64,000 bases of DNA from Yamagishiella unicocca (Eukaryota > Chlorophyta > Chlorophyceae > Chlamydomonadales > Volvocaceae): NCBI GenBank assembly GCA_003116995.1, contig BDSL01000025.1:310001-374000 (forward strand), in the 5' to 3' direction. This document shows positions 1-11,929 of this stretch, one piece after another (within the stretch, counting starts at the first letter, position 1; every line of letters begins with the position of its first letter). The notes under the pieces were generated by a model. The model saw nothing but the letters and a program-made list of their open reading frames with translations. It was not told the DNA's origin and ran no database searches. The translations under genes were made by a program, and so were the position numbers.

Positions 1-1640
1 CGCCTGCTGGACGGCTGCCCGCGGAGGACGCGGGCGCAGCCACGTCATTGTACGGCAGATGGCTGTGCAGGGCACGAGTGCAATGCCGGTTACGTTGTCG
101 CGGAGTTTTAGGATTGTGCTGGTGGGGTGGAGTGGGCCTCCCGCAGATGGCTCGAAACCTATGCGCGGGGGTGGGCATGAAGAACGCGGGGGGGGGATCA
201 TAGCCCCCCGGGGGGGGCCTATGACCTGACTCATCAGGCTCTCGCTCGGCTCAGGCTCGTGCTCGGCGCAGTGCGGTACTCTGTGGGTGAATAGGGAGCT
301 CTGGTGGTGGGGACGAGCAGGCGCCAGGTGTGTGTGTACATGTGTGCGTATGTGTGTGTGTGTGTGTGTGTGTCCAACAAAACGTTGCCTCGACGAACCC
401 GGTGCATGTCGAGCGGGAATGACGGTTGAGGGAAGAGAAGGGCGTCGCGGCAAGCAGGTGATGGTGGGTCCACGTGGCCGGCAGGAGATGCGTGGGTGCA
501 GACAAGCGCCTGGGGGCTGCTGTACGAGGGCTGGTGCCCGGCGCCGTGGCACTGCCCGTGGCACTGGACGTTGCAGCACTGCCTCCGTGTGCGCCATTGT
601 AGCAACAGGTAAGGGCACGACGAGGCAGCGCGCGTGTGTTACTGTAGTGTTCTTTGCCCTGTTCGGCGCCGAACGGGACGGGATGGCTAGGTGGTTGGAA
701 GGCTGGCGAATTTGAGCTCGCTGCGGTGGACCGTGACACTGGCAAGTAAGCGGCTGCGAGGCGGCGGAAGCGTGACCTGCTGCGACGCCTCGCGTGACTG
801 TAAATACAAGGTGATCATGAACTGTTGGCACAATGGCGCCGGCAAAATGTGTCGCTGGCGCTTCCGTCTGGCTACCACATGCCGACACGTAAAGCGCGCC
901 AGCGAACAACGAATCCTTATGCTAGCCTGAACCCCGCAATAATGTCTATCCTGCCAGTGCCACCGACGGGACACTACTTAGTGCCTTCTCGCTGGTCCTA
1001 AATTCGTGTAGCTGCTCGCAGCACAAGATGTCTAGAGCCCCACGAAGGTGTAACGAATGATCCTCGGGTCGTTGGGTCTTCGAACAAACCAGGATGTCTC
1101 GACAGTGGAACCAAAATAGTACCAACGCGCACAACTTGCAGCTGTCACAGCCCACAGCAGTCCTGGTAGGTCGTGGGCACCAGGTAATAGTAACTGTTAC
1201 AGGTGTGAGATTGCGTCATGAACCTTGTTATCTAGATCGACAGCCGCGAGGTATAACGAAGTTTGTTACTTGAGTGTCAATACACCGTAACCAACAACGC
1301 ACTCACGAGATATTTCACACCAACCACCGCGCTCCAGGTTCATGTCTTCGGAAGGCTCCGGACCCGCGCCGAAACAACGACTAGCGCCCGTGAAACGGCT
1401 GCGCAGGCTGTGGTGGTTTGCCTTTGTTCCGGTGCACGTCGGCCGCTGTCTCCTCCGTCTTCCTCAGTGTCAGGCGTACGAGAAGCGGAATGGTTACAGG
1501 GACCCAAAGTCCATTTTCCCCCCCGTCCTTTTTGGGATTGGGAAACGCACATGCCAGACTAGTGCCGTGCATACTAATGAACACAATGGCCAAAAACAAA
1601 CCAAAAAAGGACAGGAAAGAAACATAACTGCTACTCAGTA
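1..1640. other. Intergenic DNA, no gene recognised
   Basis: No reading frame here resembles a known protein. It holds a GT-rich microsatellite at about 338-373. At about 1395-1500, in reverse complement, it holds part of a dispersed repeat also seen at 2039-2165, 6885-6990 and (reverse) 21180-21293. Base composition is less GC-rich than in the gene-dense right half. Confidence 0.5.
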
Positions 1641-1645
1641 ACGAC

Positions 1646-2038
1646 TGTAACCGTTACAACAACGAGAATGCAACATGCATAGCTGGCCTCCGCGACACGG
1701 GTTTGGGCATGACAGGTGCTGTAGAGGAGTAACAGACCTGAAGCTGCCTGAACCGACCCGAACACGACAGCACCTAACCGTAGGCAGGTTACAGGGTCTT
1801 ACAGGGACCCAATGGAATGCTACTTTGCCCTTCTTTTTAAATTTTCTTCGGCCATTGTGTGCATTAGTTTCCACGGCATTAGACTGGCATGCGTTTGGGA
1901 CCCAAGGTTGTTATGAGCGGAGGCGGGGACCATGGTCGTCAGGGGGACCCAACAAGCCTGTATTGCGCAGGAAGTCTGTAAGGGTTGTGGCAGGGCCGCA
2001 ATGGGTTCTTCTCCCTGCCACTTGTTGTAACTGTTACA
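1646..2038. mobile_element. MITE-like segment bounded by palindromic TGTAACnGTTACA ends
   Basis: The segment begins with TGTAACCGTTACAACAA at 1646 and ends with the inverted form at 2026-2038 (TTGTTGTAACTGTTACA read on plus). This gives about 17 bp of terminal inverted repeat around roughly 390 bp with no convincing coding frame. The same 13-bp palindrome recurs at 6872, 21294, 21529 and 57048, often next to the same flanking sequence (GTGGGTTCCAGACC). A short non-autonomous DNA transposon is one reading. I saw no clear target-site duplication, so the boundaries are tentative. Confidence 0.35.
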
Positions 2039-2165
2039 GTGGATTCCAGACCAAGAGGTAGAACCATCGGGCACATCGCCTGACACTGAGAAAGACGGAG
2101 GAGGCAAAGACCGACGTGCACCGGAACAAAGGCAAACCACTGTAAGGCAAACCATTGTAAGGCAA
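2039..2165 (+). repeat. Dispersed repeat, copy 1 (CATCGGGCACATCGCCTGAC family)
   Basis: This stretch of about 125 bp following the palindromic TGTAAC motif is closely matched at 6885-6990, and in reverse complement at 21180-21293 and partly at 1395-1500. The shared core is GGTAGAA.CATCGGGCACATCGCCTGACACTGA. No coding capacity is seen. Confidence 0.6.
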
Positions 2166-3703
2166 ACCACTTGAGGCTCGTTGGTGTGGAGAGGTTACAG
2201 CGAGCCCAGGAAGTGCTGGATTCCGCCAAAACGTTGCCAAGACGACCTGTGAGGGTCTCCATGATAGTATTGAATTAATGCTCGTGATGCGAGATAAAAT
2301 CAAATCTGTTCCGCCTACTACTATTTCAGTGCCAAAGCTATACCCCAGGCTACGCATCAATCGGAGCATCTGGACACCCCAGCAACGGTCTGTGATGCTT
2401 TTTCGACGTCAGGTTTAGCCTGACCTCCTCCCTGGTGATCTATTGGATCCCTTACTTCTAATAACGACAACCTCGCCCCTCGCCTGCGGCCCCCCAGTCC
2501 GCTCCTCCAGCTGCGCGCTCCCTCCCACTTCAGACAATGCTTTCTTTCGTGGTTCAAACGCGATAGCAATTGCGATTCAATATATACTTGTTTTTCTCGT
2601 GGGTCAGCCGTGCACAAGCAACGAAATAACTACTTCCGCTACCTTGCACATCCACCTCGCTGACTTGTGTTAACGGCGCCATGGCGGTCTCATCACTTCC
2701 TTGCTTCGCTTTCCTTTCCTGCACTACCCACCTAATACCCTCGTGACTCACGCTTTTGATGTACCTTCGCCCCCCCAGCCACGGGCCTTAACCTCAAGGA
2801 CTGATCTAGAAGCAGCGTCAATACTACCCAAGTCATTATTGCACGACATTTGCTCGTAGTATGATACAAACGGCACTCTGCTGATAATTACTGTAGGGGC
2901 ACCAGCTCGCCTTCACCACAGCTGGTGCTGCCATGCGTTGCTAGGAGCGCCTCAGTGGTCCTTGCATTGTGGACACGCACTTCAGCATTGGATCCACTGT
3001 CAGATCCCCGCTGCAGGTCGAGGCGCGTAGCCATGACAAAACACACTAACGCGATGGCTCCTGCCTGAAGCGCGGAACGCTTGGCCGAACTGTTGCCCTA
3101 CCTGTACTTTGCGTAGTACCTGCTGAGGCCACTCTGAAAATACCTGCGTTCCAGCGGCCTAGCAGGGGCAAAGTACATCTGCGTTACTTCGTGTTACCAT
3201 CTGCCTGGCTCACGTTGCTTTCAGGCAAGGTACACTGACAGGAGAGGACGGCCTGTGGACACACATGGAGCCATGCAAGAGCAGCTGGGTGAGGCGAAGC
3301 GCATGACCGTCGCAGCTCTGCTATCCTGAATTGTCCTTCATGTTTTAACTGCAGCGCAACCGGTGAAAATAGGAGAGCGCCACTACAAGCAAGGCAGCAA
3401 CCTCCCACATCAGCATAAACCTGCGTAAGCAAACACACACTCGAAGTGGCAGATAGCCAAAGTCGAGAAAATAACTAAATACCCTGCAAGGACCGCCCAG
3501 CAGCAAACTTATCAGGCCCTCGACGGTGGCGGGACCAATATACACCAGCTCATCCTCACAAACTCGCACACCGTAAACTACAACCCGCAGCAGGGGTGAC
3601 GAAGACCAACCGGGGGGAGGGGAGGAGCTGTCGCGGCTTACGTGTTTCGTGTCGAGCAAGCCATATGCTACACGGCGATACTAGCTTGTGGATCGAGCAC
3701 GCG
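2166..3703. other. Intergenic DNA, nothing recognised
   Basis: I see no supported gene, RNA or obvious repeat unit. Reading frames are short, and none shows splice-bounded conserved motifs. Confidence 0.4.
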
Positions 3704-4240
3704 GGGCCGTAGGCAAAAAGAGCATCAGCCAGCACCCCAGGGGGAATTTGCACTAGAGGCTCCCCTATCAGGAACCGACCACCAACCAACCTAACAGCCC
3801 AGCAACCGACGAACCAGTGAAGCGCCGCAACGATGCAAGCATCGGGACCGTCCGCCTCTCATCCCAAAAAGCACGGACCCCAAGCAGGGCTCAACGCGCA
3901 GATAAACACGGAAAGTAAGAAGCAAGGGAAACCCCAGCCCCAAAAACAACCCGGACCGATCACGAACCCACCAGCACCTCAGCCGGTCCTCCGCACACAA
4001 CGCGACTGGCGACAACCCGCAAAAAAAGATGCCGAGGCCCCACTGCATTCCAGCCTTTCTGGGGAAGCCCCAACGCAGCAAAGCCCCTCAGAAGGGCCCA
4101 AAACTTTACCACCCCACGGCGAAGGGCACGATCCAGGAGACCACTTCCCGGAGTAAGAGGGGGGCCAACAGCCCCCCCCCTTTTCAAGGCCGCAGCCATA
4201 AACCGGCGCCCCACCTCCATGGCAGTAATAGCCGCATGTG
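3704..4240 (-). mobile_element. 5'-truncated LINE copy (3' end only)
   Basis: This segment is about 85-90% identical by eye to 7003-7515, the 3' end of the longer LINE on the same strand. It retains about the last 100 codons of ORF2 on the minus strand (AAITAMEVGRRF..., TGA stop at 3960) and the 3' untranslated end (about 3704-3959). Homology stops abruptly at about 4240. This is the usual outcome of incomplete target-primed reverse transcription. It keeps 10 bp that the longer copy has lost, so it shows what the original reading frame was. Confidence 0.75.
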
Positions 4241-5499
4241 TCGCTCGCGCGTCACCTGCCAGAATGGCGCAGCGCTTTTTAGCGCCAAGCAAGTACGCAA
4301 ATCCGTGGCTATCTGTAGTGCGCGGGTACATGCCCCCTTAGGGGGTACACAAGCATAAGCACAATAGCAAGTCGTTCAACGTCCCAATGTGAGCTCCTCT
4401 AAACCAGGGCGCGCGCTGGTATGCACTCTGCCTGCCCTGCTGTACAGCGGCTTGGCATGCATGGCAGCTCACTCGTGATACACAATGACGACGAGTCGAG
4501 TCAATCCAGTGCTTCATCGCCCATGCCCATATATATGGAGTCCAGCCCAGGGTCCCCAGACTACAGTAAGCGACCGTAACACGGCAGCCCAGGGTCCCCA
4601 GCCTGCAGTAAGCGACCGTACTGGGCAACCGTGCATTGAGCATGCTCGCTAATTACCCGGCCCGGCCGTGTGGGAAATGGATCCAGGGCGATGGAGTTGT
4701 AGCAATTGTCAACACAGCACGTTGTACACGCTTGGAAAGGGGGCGATGGAAATGTACAACAAAGGCCACACCTGCGTGGGCACGCAATTACCGGTTTACC
4801 GTGCAGCAAGCAGACATCCATATTACACCGTGCGTTTTGCATCGATAAGTACATGGCATTTGTCCTATTGAAAAACCTTGCGTGCATGGCCAAGGTGTTC
4901 AAGCAAGACGGTAGCACCCAAGTCGTATGATGATTGTTGGGGGGGGGGGGCGCGCAATCCTTCGGTATGCGCGACCTCAGCTGGAGTTTAGTGTGCCCGG
5001 TAGCGCTTTGAAAGCTCTATCCACCCATTGATGCAGCAAAAATTGGGCCAATAGCACGGGACGAGGCTAACAGAATGTACGACAGGCTAAACCAGAATTC
5101 GACAGTTCCGGCATTCGTCTTAAACGATATACATATGCGTAATTTGGAACGACGACAATGCAGCAGCAATGCTTAGATGTTTGACCGGCAGGCGTCCATG
5201 CCCCACCGGCAAGCGAGCGCTCCACCCTACCTCTTCTCCAAGCATGTAGTGGAACATTACATACTTACAGTTAGTAGTTTAGGCATGTCTGTTCACTCAT
5301 GGGCTTACTTCCGCATTTTACCTGGCGAGTTCAGTAAGGGCACACCGACACCCGCTAGCAGCTTACGTGCATGCACAAGTGAATTGCTGGCATGCAATTG
5401 CCCGCTAGCCGGTTACGTGCATGCACGGCAAAATAGGCCATGAAACAGGCTTCTAACAAGCTGAAATAATATAAGTATGTATATGTAAATTGTTCCATC
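4241..5499. other. Intergenic DNA with a short tandem duplication
   Basis: No gene is recognised. At about 4543-4622 a 42-bp unit containing CAGCCCAGGGTCCCCAG and AGTAAGCGACCGTA is present twice in tandem. A run of ten or more G lies at about 4939. Confidence 0.4.
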
Positions 5500-5835
5500 T
5501 ATGAGCGTGGGCGTGAACTGCCTCTGCGTTCATCGCTCCATCCCTCCGTGCACGGTACAGGTAGGAGCATGCACGAGCGCCAATCAGCCCGCAGACAGCT
5601 GTTTCGGGTCCCTGTACCGCGCGAAAATGTTAGTCATACATATATGCAAGTCGTTCACTCATGATTCCGGGCGTGCGACGCCTATTCGCGGCCCGTGCAT
5701 GCCTCCATGGCTCCGTGCACGGTACCAGGTACCAGTACCAGGTACCGGTACCGGTACCAGGTGCCAGTACCAGGTACCGGTACCGGTACCAGGTGCCAGT
5801 AAAAATCGTGCACGAGCGCCGATGAGCCCGCAGAC
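5500..5835 (-). repeat. Copies of a 167-bp repeat with an expanded GGTACC tract
   Basis: These are reverse-complement relatives of the tandem 167-bp units at 19840-20173; they share GCGACGCCTATTCGC, TTCACTCATGA and GAGCGCC.ATCAGCCCGCAGAC. In the 19.9-kb units the middle contains a single ACCGGTACC. Here that site has grown to a GGTACC/GGTGCC array at about 5721-5802. Confidence 0.6.
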
Positions 5836-6082
5836 AGCTGATCCGGGTCGCTGTCCTGTCCTGCCTTTCCCTCGAAGAAAGCCATCTCGACGACCTTCCA
5901 CTGCAAGAACACACAAACTATGAACGTAACTGCTGTAGTACATTACTCTTTGCTGGTTGGCATAGACACAAACGGTGGTGGTCTGTTGGATTGGCATCAT
6001 TGCAGCTGACTGGCTAGCTAAACTATACTCAACAACAGTCTTTGTCCTTGCGCATTTTCCATTTTTTTTACGTGTGACGATC

Positions 6083-6113
6083 CCTATGGGAGCACTTGCC
6101 CCGGTTTGGGCTG
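6083..6113 (+). repeat. Solo end of the 13.9/16.7-kb inverted repeat
   Basis: GATCCCTATGGGAGCACTTG at 6080-6099 matches, in reverse complement, the outer end of the right inverted repeat (16690-16711) of the segment described at 13915-16708. It looks like an isolated terminus of the same family. Confidence 0.4.
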
Positions 6114-6492
6114 TCGCACCCCGCGCGTAGGGGAGCACCCGGAGCGTACACCCATAATGTTTCGCGGCTGCCGAAAGGGTGCCGGGGCCCTCGCTAGATT
6201 GCCCAGGTCGATGCTTAGCTACTGACGCCCGCTGCACCCGTATGAAGACGACTGTGCAGCGTTTGACCCGCTTGCTTTGGCCTAGAGGCTAACATGGAAG
6301 CGTAAGGATTATCGAGATAGGAAACGCAGCGAAAGTCTAGTTTGGGGATGCGGTTGCGAGGCCAGAGGTGACGCACATCCTCCGCACGGAACCGGGGGCT
6401 CTTGCGAAGAGAGGCTCCGGTGAACACACAAAAAGGCCCGATGGGACTTGACCTCAGCTGGGTCCAAAGTCTTCCCAGAGTGCGTGATTCCT

Positions 6493-6835
6493 AACAACAG
6501 AGTAAGGGTCTGTGGCCCGGAGCACCTGTGACCAGCAGCCTGCTATGGACTGTAGTCGACGATGAGTGACTCCTCAGAACTGCAGAGTAAGGGTCTGCGG
6601 ACCCGGAGGCTAGGGACTGGTCTACTTAGGACCGGTCTACTTAGGACCGTAGTCAACTGCTAGTCGCTCCAAAGTGTCAGCAGAATAAGGGTCTGTGACC
6701 CGGAGGCTGGGGACTGGTCTACTCAGGACCGTAGTCAACACCTAGTCGCTCCTCAGAACTGCAGAGTAAGGGTCTGCGGACCCGGAGGCTAGGGACTGGT
6801 CTGCTTAGGACCCTAGTCAACACCTAGTCGTTCCT
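6493..6835. repeat. Tandem array of four units of about 85-100 bp
   Basis: Each unit has AGAGTAAGGGTCTG, CCCGGAGGCT.GGGACTGG, GGACCGTAGTCAAC and CTAGTCGCTCC. The copies start at about 6497, 6580, 6682 and 6762, with internal small duplications. No coding potential is seen. Confidence 0.7.
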
Positions 6836-6871
6836 CCAACAACTCACAACCACCGCCCTTTTATACTTTGT

Positions 6872-6990
6872 TGTAACGGTTACAGTGGGTTCCAGACCAA
6901 GAGGTAGAATCATCGGGCACATCGCCTGACACTGAACAAGACGGAGGAAACAAATACCGACATGCACCGAAACAAAGGCAAACCACCAGA
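6872..6990 (+). repeat. Dispersed repeat, copy 2, headed by TGTAACGGTTACA
   Basis: The palindromic 13-mer is at 6872-6884 and is followed by the same 100 bp as at 2039-2165. The segment abuts the 3' end of the LINE. Confidence 0.6.
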
Positions 6991-7259
6991 ACACCAAGTT
7001 GACAGGCCGTAGGCATACAGAGCAGCAGCCAGCACCCCAGGGGGAATTTGCACTAGAGGCTCCCCTATCAGGAACTGGCCACCTACCAACCTAACAGCCC
7101 AGCACCCGACGAACCAGTGGAGCGCCGCAACGATGCAAACATCGGAACCCGCCACCTCTCATCCCATAAGGCACGGACCCCTAGCAGGGCTCAACACGCC
7201 TATATAGCCAGAAAGTATGAAGCACGGGAAACCCCGCTCCCCAAGACAACCCGAGCCGA

Positions 7260-10200
7260 TCAGGAATCCACCAGTACCTCAGCCGGTCCCCCGCACACAA
7301 GGCGATTGGCGACAACCCGCAAGAAAGGATGCCGAGGCCCCACTGCATCCCAGCCTTTCTGGGGAAGCCCCAGCGCAGCAAAGCCCCTCAAAAGGGCCCA
7401 AAACTCCACCACCCCACGGCGAACGGCGCGATCCAGAAGACCACTACCCGGAGTAAGAGGGGGACCACCAGCCCCCGCCCTCTTCAAGGCCGCGGCCATA
7501 AAACGGCGCCCCGCCTAATAGCCGCCAGGACTACTACATCCCAGACGCAGGACTGTACCCCGGTAGGGGCTTGCACCAACCAAACTTGCGCCCGTGTCAC
7601 CCCTGCACCGAGCTGGGTCTCGAGTTGGGCAGTCACTGCTTGAGCCACCGGGCAGAACCAAAAGTGGTGTAAGCGGGGGGTACCCGCCCCTGGAGACTCT
7701 CCAGCCGGCACACCGCACCCACAAGGGGCTGCTGCTGCCGTCCGCATATGAGAGTTCCCGAGGAGGGGGATCCCATCCACAGCCAACCGCCACCATCCCT
7801 CCTTATAGGCCGGCTCCCACTTCATGCCAGACCAGAGCCGCCGGAACACTTGCTGCAAGGCATTCAGGGCCGCTGGCAGGACAGGCCCGGTCCCCCCAAG
7901 CGCTTCGCGCACATATCCCGCAGCGCCAGCGGCTCCCCCCCGCCCAACCGCCACCCCAACCGTGCGGTGAGCATGGACCCCACTTCCTCTATCCCAGGTA
8001 GAACGTGGGGTAGACCCTGGGAGGAAACCGGCATCACCAGTGCCGCTGCTTGCTTCCACGGGGTTGGCACCTCAGCTAGCAACGCTTCCAGCGCCCCCGT
8101 ACATTCCCGCCACGCACCGATCAAGCCCCAGAAACGTCTTCGCTGCTCTTGACCGCGGATCTAAGACTCGGACGACGAGCCCCCGCCATCCCGCTGGCCA
8201 TGCCGTCTGCACCGCCGCCTCGGACGCGACTAAGAAGTCCCGAAGTGCATCACGAGCCGCCAGAACATCGCCCAACGTCTTAATGGCCCAGCACCCCACC
8301 AGTTCTGGGTGTAAGTATTCCAAGCCCGGCCTCCTGCCGACCACCACCTGCCCAGACTGGCAGGCTGGGAGGAGCGGGTTGCCCCAAATTGGCACGTGTA
8401 CACACCACGGGCCTGGCACCAGCGGCTCGCTAGCGATGTCTTGTACCGGGGGCAAGGCCGCGAGCGCCGTGATCACCCGTCGGATATCAGCCGGCATCTC
8501 GTCCGCTCCCATCCACGGACCCCTGCCTTGTGCTGTGAGCAGATTCAGAGGTCCAAACGCCGGATGCACCCCCCTCAGGTAAATGCTAAGGCAACTGACC
8601 CATGGAGGCCGGCGCTCCCGAGGGCCCGCCATTGCCAGTACAAAACGCAGGGCCCAACCAGCCCAGCGCGCCCGTACGTGCTCCTTGAGGGCAATGGCCC
8701 CAAAGCCCCCGAGGGATGGGTGCCCGACCAGCAGCCGCTGTGGGACACCTGTTGCTCGACGCTCCCTAGCATCTGGGGCTAGGTCCCGGTCAATGAGCTT
8801 CGCCGCCACCCGCTCTAACCCTTCCACTATGGTGTCTGGGGGTAGGCCCCCATGCTCCATGTGCCAGGTGACATGGTGCATCCCATATGCTGCGGCTGCT
8901 GTCGCCCTGCCAAACGTGGACAGGCGTAGCCTTGCAATCCGCGAGAACCTACTTAATTTCTTGTCCCTTTGTGACTCCCAGTCCAACATTGGGGACCCCC
9001 CTACGTCAGTAAACGGCAGATTCAGCGCCGTGGCCGATGCTACGACCTTCAACCCACCCATGTCATGCGGGCTAGGTCCCTCGACGCCAATTGGCAGTAG
9101 CTCAACCTTGTCCAGGTTCAGCTGTTGCCCAGAGGCTTGAGCGTACACCTCCATGGACGCCAGAAAAGCCGGCACTTCCGCTGGCCCCTCCAACAGCACC
9201 TGAGTGTCGTCGGCAAACTGCACCGCGGTGGTTATGTTGCCCGCCCCTACCGCAAGCCGGATGCCAACCCCCCGTTGCTGTAACCAGCAAAGGAGGGCTT
9301 GGGCTACAAACAAATACAACAGAGGTGCTAGCGGGCAGCCTTGCCGTACCCCCGCCTCTATAGGTACCAGGCGGGACTTGTGCCCGTTGACCACCGCCAA
9401 CGACCTGGTGTCGGTTAGTAAGATCCGTGTCCAGGACATCAAACCCGCACCCTCCCCCATCGCCTCCATCGCCTCATACAGGAAGCGCCTGTCCACAGAA
9501 TCGTATGCTTTGGCAATGTCCAGGAAAGCCAGCACACACGACCGACCTTGTTGTGCCATGAGATGGGGAATCTGCCGCAGGAACAGTACATTGGCCCCAA
9601 TAAGGCGCTTTGGCAGGAAAGCCGATTGTTCGAGTGAGATAACACCTCCCAATACCGGACCCAGCCGGGAGGCCAACACCTTAGTCAGCACCCTATAATC
9701 TGTACACAGCAGGGTAATAGGCCGATAGCTGCCCTGAGCCGTAAGCGCTCCCCGGTTCTTGTACAGGATTGTGATCACGCCATCCAAGAACCCGGGGGGC
9801 ACCTGGCCTGACTGACCCACTGCCGTGAAGACATCGGCCAACACCGGTGCTATCTGCGTACGGCATGCTTTGTAGAGCTCTGAAGGAATACCATCCCACC
9901 CTGGCGATTTGCCCGGGGTGACGGCCTTCAGTACTGCGGCTACCTCAGCCACTAATATCTCAGGCGATCCTACATAACACGCCTGGGCCTCCGGAATACG
10001 CAGATTCTGGGCTCGCAGGGCCGCAATGATCTCCTCCCGCGCCTCCGATGACACATGTGGCGGTGCCCTGCACACCTCGCGCCAGTACTCCGCCACCATT
10101 TGCGGCAGTCGTGTTGCGTCTGTAACGAGGCGCCGAGTTCCATCCTGCAGCGCTACCACCGCCTGTCTTGCCCGTGGAGGCTGGACTAGCGCCGTGAGCC

Positions 10201-11929
10201 CGCGACTCGGGCGCTCCCCATCCCGCAGCCACTCTAGCCTGGCCGTACGCGCATCGGCTGCCCCTACCGCACGGGCGGCTGCGGCCACTTCTTCTTGCGC
10301 TGCCACCAAACCCTGCCAGGTGTGGGGCCCCTCAGCCGCGCCCTCCTCTACGTCTGCAAACGCTGCCCTGGCCGCCTGAACTGCCACCTCCAACCTGACC
10401 CCAGGCCGCATACGTCGCAGCCGGCATTGTCTGTTGAGGGACCCTGCTAGAGCCCCCATTCTCCGTTTGAACGTCGGCCACCAGGCGAGCAGTCCTGGCA
10501 GGTCCGCTACACCGGGGCGGAGGCTGCCCTCCGCCTGCACCCAGTTTACGAACTGTTCCCGGAGGTCTTCATATGCCAAGAAGTGTGTGCGCACCCGTGG
10601 CATGCCTGGACCTTTGCCTTTTGCCACCCTCGGTAGAACGGTGATGACCGCGACCCTATGATCGGACGGGGTGGATGTCTCAATAGTGGACGATACCACA
10701 TACGGCAGCATACACGTGGACACGTACAGCCGGTCAAGCCTTGAGGCTCCCGGCCGGGGCGCTCTGTACAGGTGCGAGAAGTCTCTTCGTCTAGGGTGCA
10801 GCTGACGGTAGGTATCGACCATGCCCGGGCACAGGGTACCGAACTCATTTGCCACCGAGCCATCCGCCCCCCTACCGCCCTCCCCTGCTGTCGAGTCGAG
10901 GCCTGCATCCGCTACAAAGTTGAAGTCGCCTACCCACAGCAACTGTTCGTCCTCCTTCGCGGCAGCGTACACCGGTGTGAGGGTTTTCCGTATAAATCCT
11001 GCCACCGATCCCGATGGTGCGGGCAGCCCATAGCCATCGGTGTGGTTAGGGAGGACTAACTCTAGTATGAGTGTTGGGGCTTAGGCCAGAGACGGGAGCG
11101 TGTGCGTCCTACGGGCGGCTCAACCATCAAGTACACTCAAGTACACCAAGCATGGCGGCATGCTGGACATGGAGCTGGCGGAAGACCGGTTTCCGGAGAG
11201 CGCTTGAATCTCAATAATTGATACAAATATGAGTTAGGGATGTGGCAGGAGCACCAGCCTCCGGCGAGTTGCACTAACTGGTCGTGTTCCACAGCGACAA
11301 TGTGGCGTGGGCCTTAGCGATATGAGGTGGATTGGTACTGGTGGCGCGAGCGTATAGGGTGTACTGATGCCCTCACCGCCCCGCCCCCTTAACACATGCC
11401 AGGCCTAGTGCCGGCGTAATGTAATAATAATAATAATTTTCCGTATAAACTCTTTCCTCTGTGCGGCATACGCCGCCGTTGGCATATAGATATTCGCCAG
11501 GTGGACCCGGTGCCCACCCCAGGTGAACGAGTACTGCAGAAAACGACCCGGTGGGGCTTCCTCAGGCTTCATGCGCGTCGGTACCTCAACCGGGGACACC
11601 ACCTGACTCAGATCCGAACGGACGAGGATGGCTACACCAGCTGTGCGCGGATTCGGCGTGAAGGACTCAGCCACGATGGCCCATCCGGGCAGCCCCAGCC
11701 TCTTCGCTGCAGCGTTTAACCCCCGCTGCAACAGCCGACTTTGTCCCTCGCCCGTATGATGGGTTTCTTGCAGACATACCACATCGAGCCGCATGCGAGC
11801 CCATTGACTAGCCGCTGCCTGGAGCACTGCCTCCCTGTGCGGGAGTTGTATCCCGCCTAGGTTATGCGTGCCCACTCTCAGCGGCCGGCACGCTGGACCC
11901 CTCTGTGTCCCTTGTCGGTGCCGTACCAC
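7260..11929 (-). pseudogene. LINE ORF2: endonuclease-reverse transcriptase, interrupted
   Basis: The N-terminal part (11929 to about 11437) is an APE-like endonuclease (THNLGGIQ, LDVVCLQETHHT, AGVAILVR). It continues after an inserted element with LLWVGDFNFVAD from about 10984. The reverse transcriptase has SYRPITLLCTDYRVLTK, FLDIAKAYDSVDR, GVRQGCPLAPLLY and the catalytic QFADDTQ. Near the end a C-G-C...HHFWFC stretch matches the Cys/His motif common at the C-terminus of L1-type ORF2. There are three lesions. A 440-bp insertion lies between 13-bp duplications. A TGA at 8072-8074 falls in otherwise continuous frame. A 10-bp deletion at about 7515, relative to the truncated copy at 3.7-4.24 kb, ends the frame at 7484 instead of 7260. 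The frame reads through both sides of every lesion. Confidence 0.85.
10984..11449 (+). mobile_element. 440-bp SINE-like insertion with 13-bp target duplication and (TAA)n tail
   Basis: TTTTCCGTATAAA occurs at 10984-10996 and again at 11437-11449. Between them are 440 bp (10997-11436) ending in a (TAA)5 tract at 11422-11436. Removing the insert and one duplicate restores an in-frame ORF2 (FIRK followed directly by TLTPVY on minus). Size, simple-repeat tail and perfect duplication fit a SINE, or a short non-autonomous LINE moved by target-primed reverse transcription. I could not find a convincing tRNA-like A/B box, so the class is open. Confidence 0.85.

Noticed and set aside
3833..4156. Plus-strand Pro/Gln-rich frame conserved with 7217-7456
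   Set aside because: Its conservation is explained by the LINE 3' end on the opposite strand, where ORF2 is coding.
6493..6835. Possible CRISPR-like array or satellite centromere
   Set aside because: Only four diverged units without spacers; too short to call a satellite.
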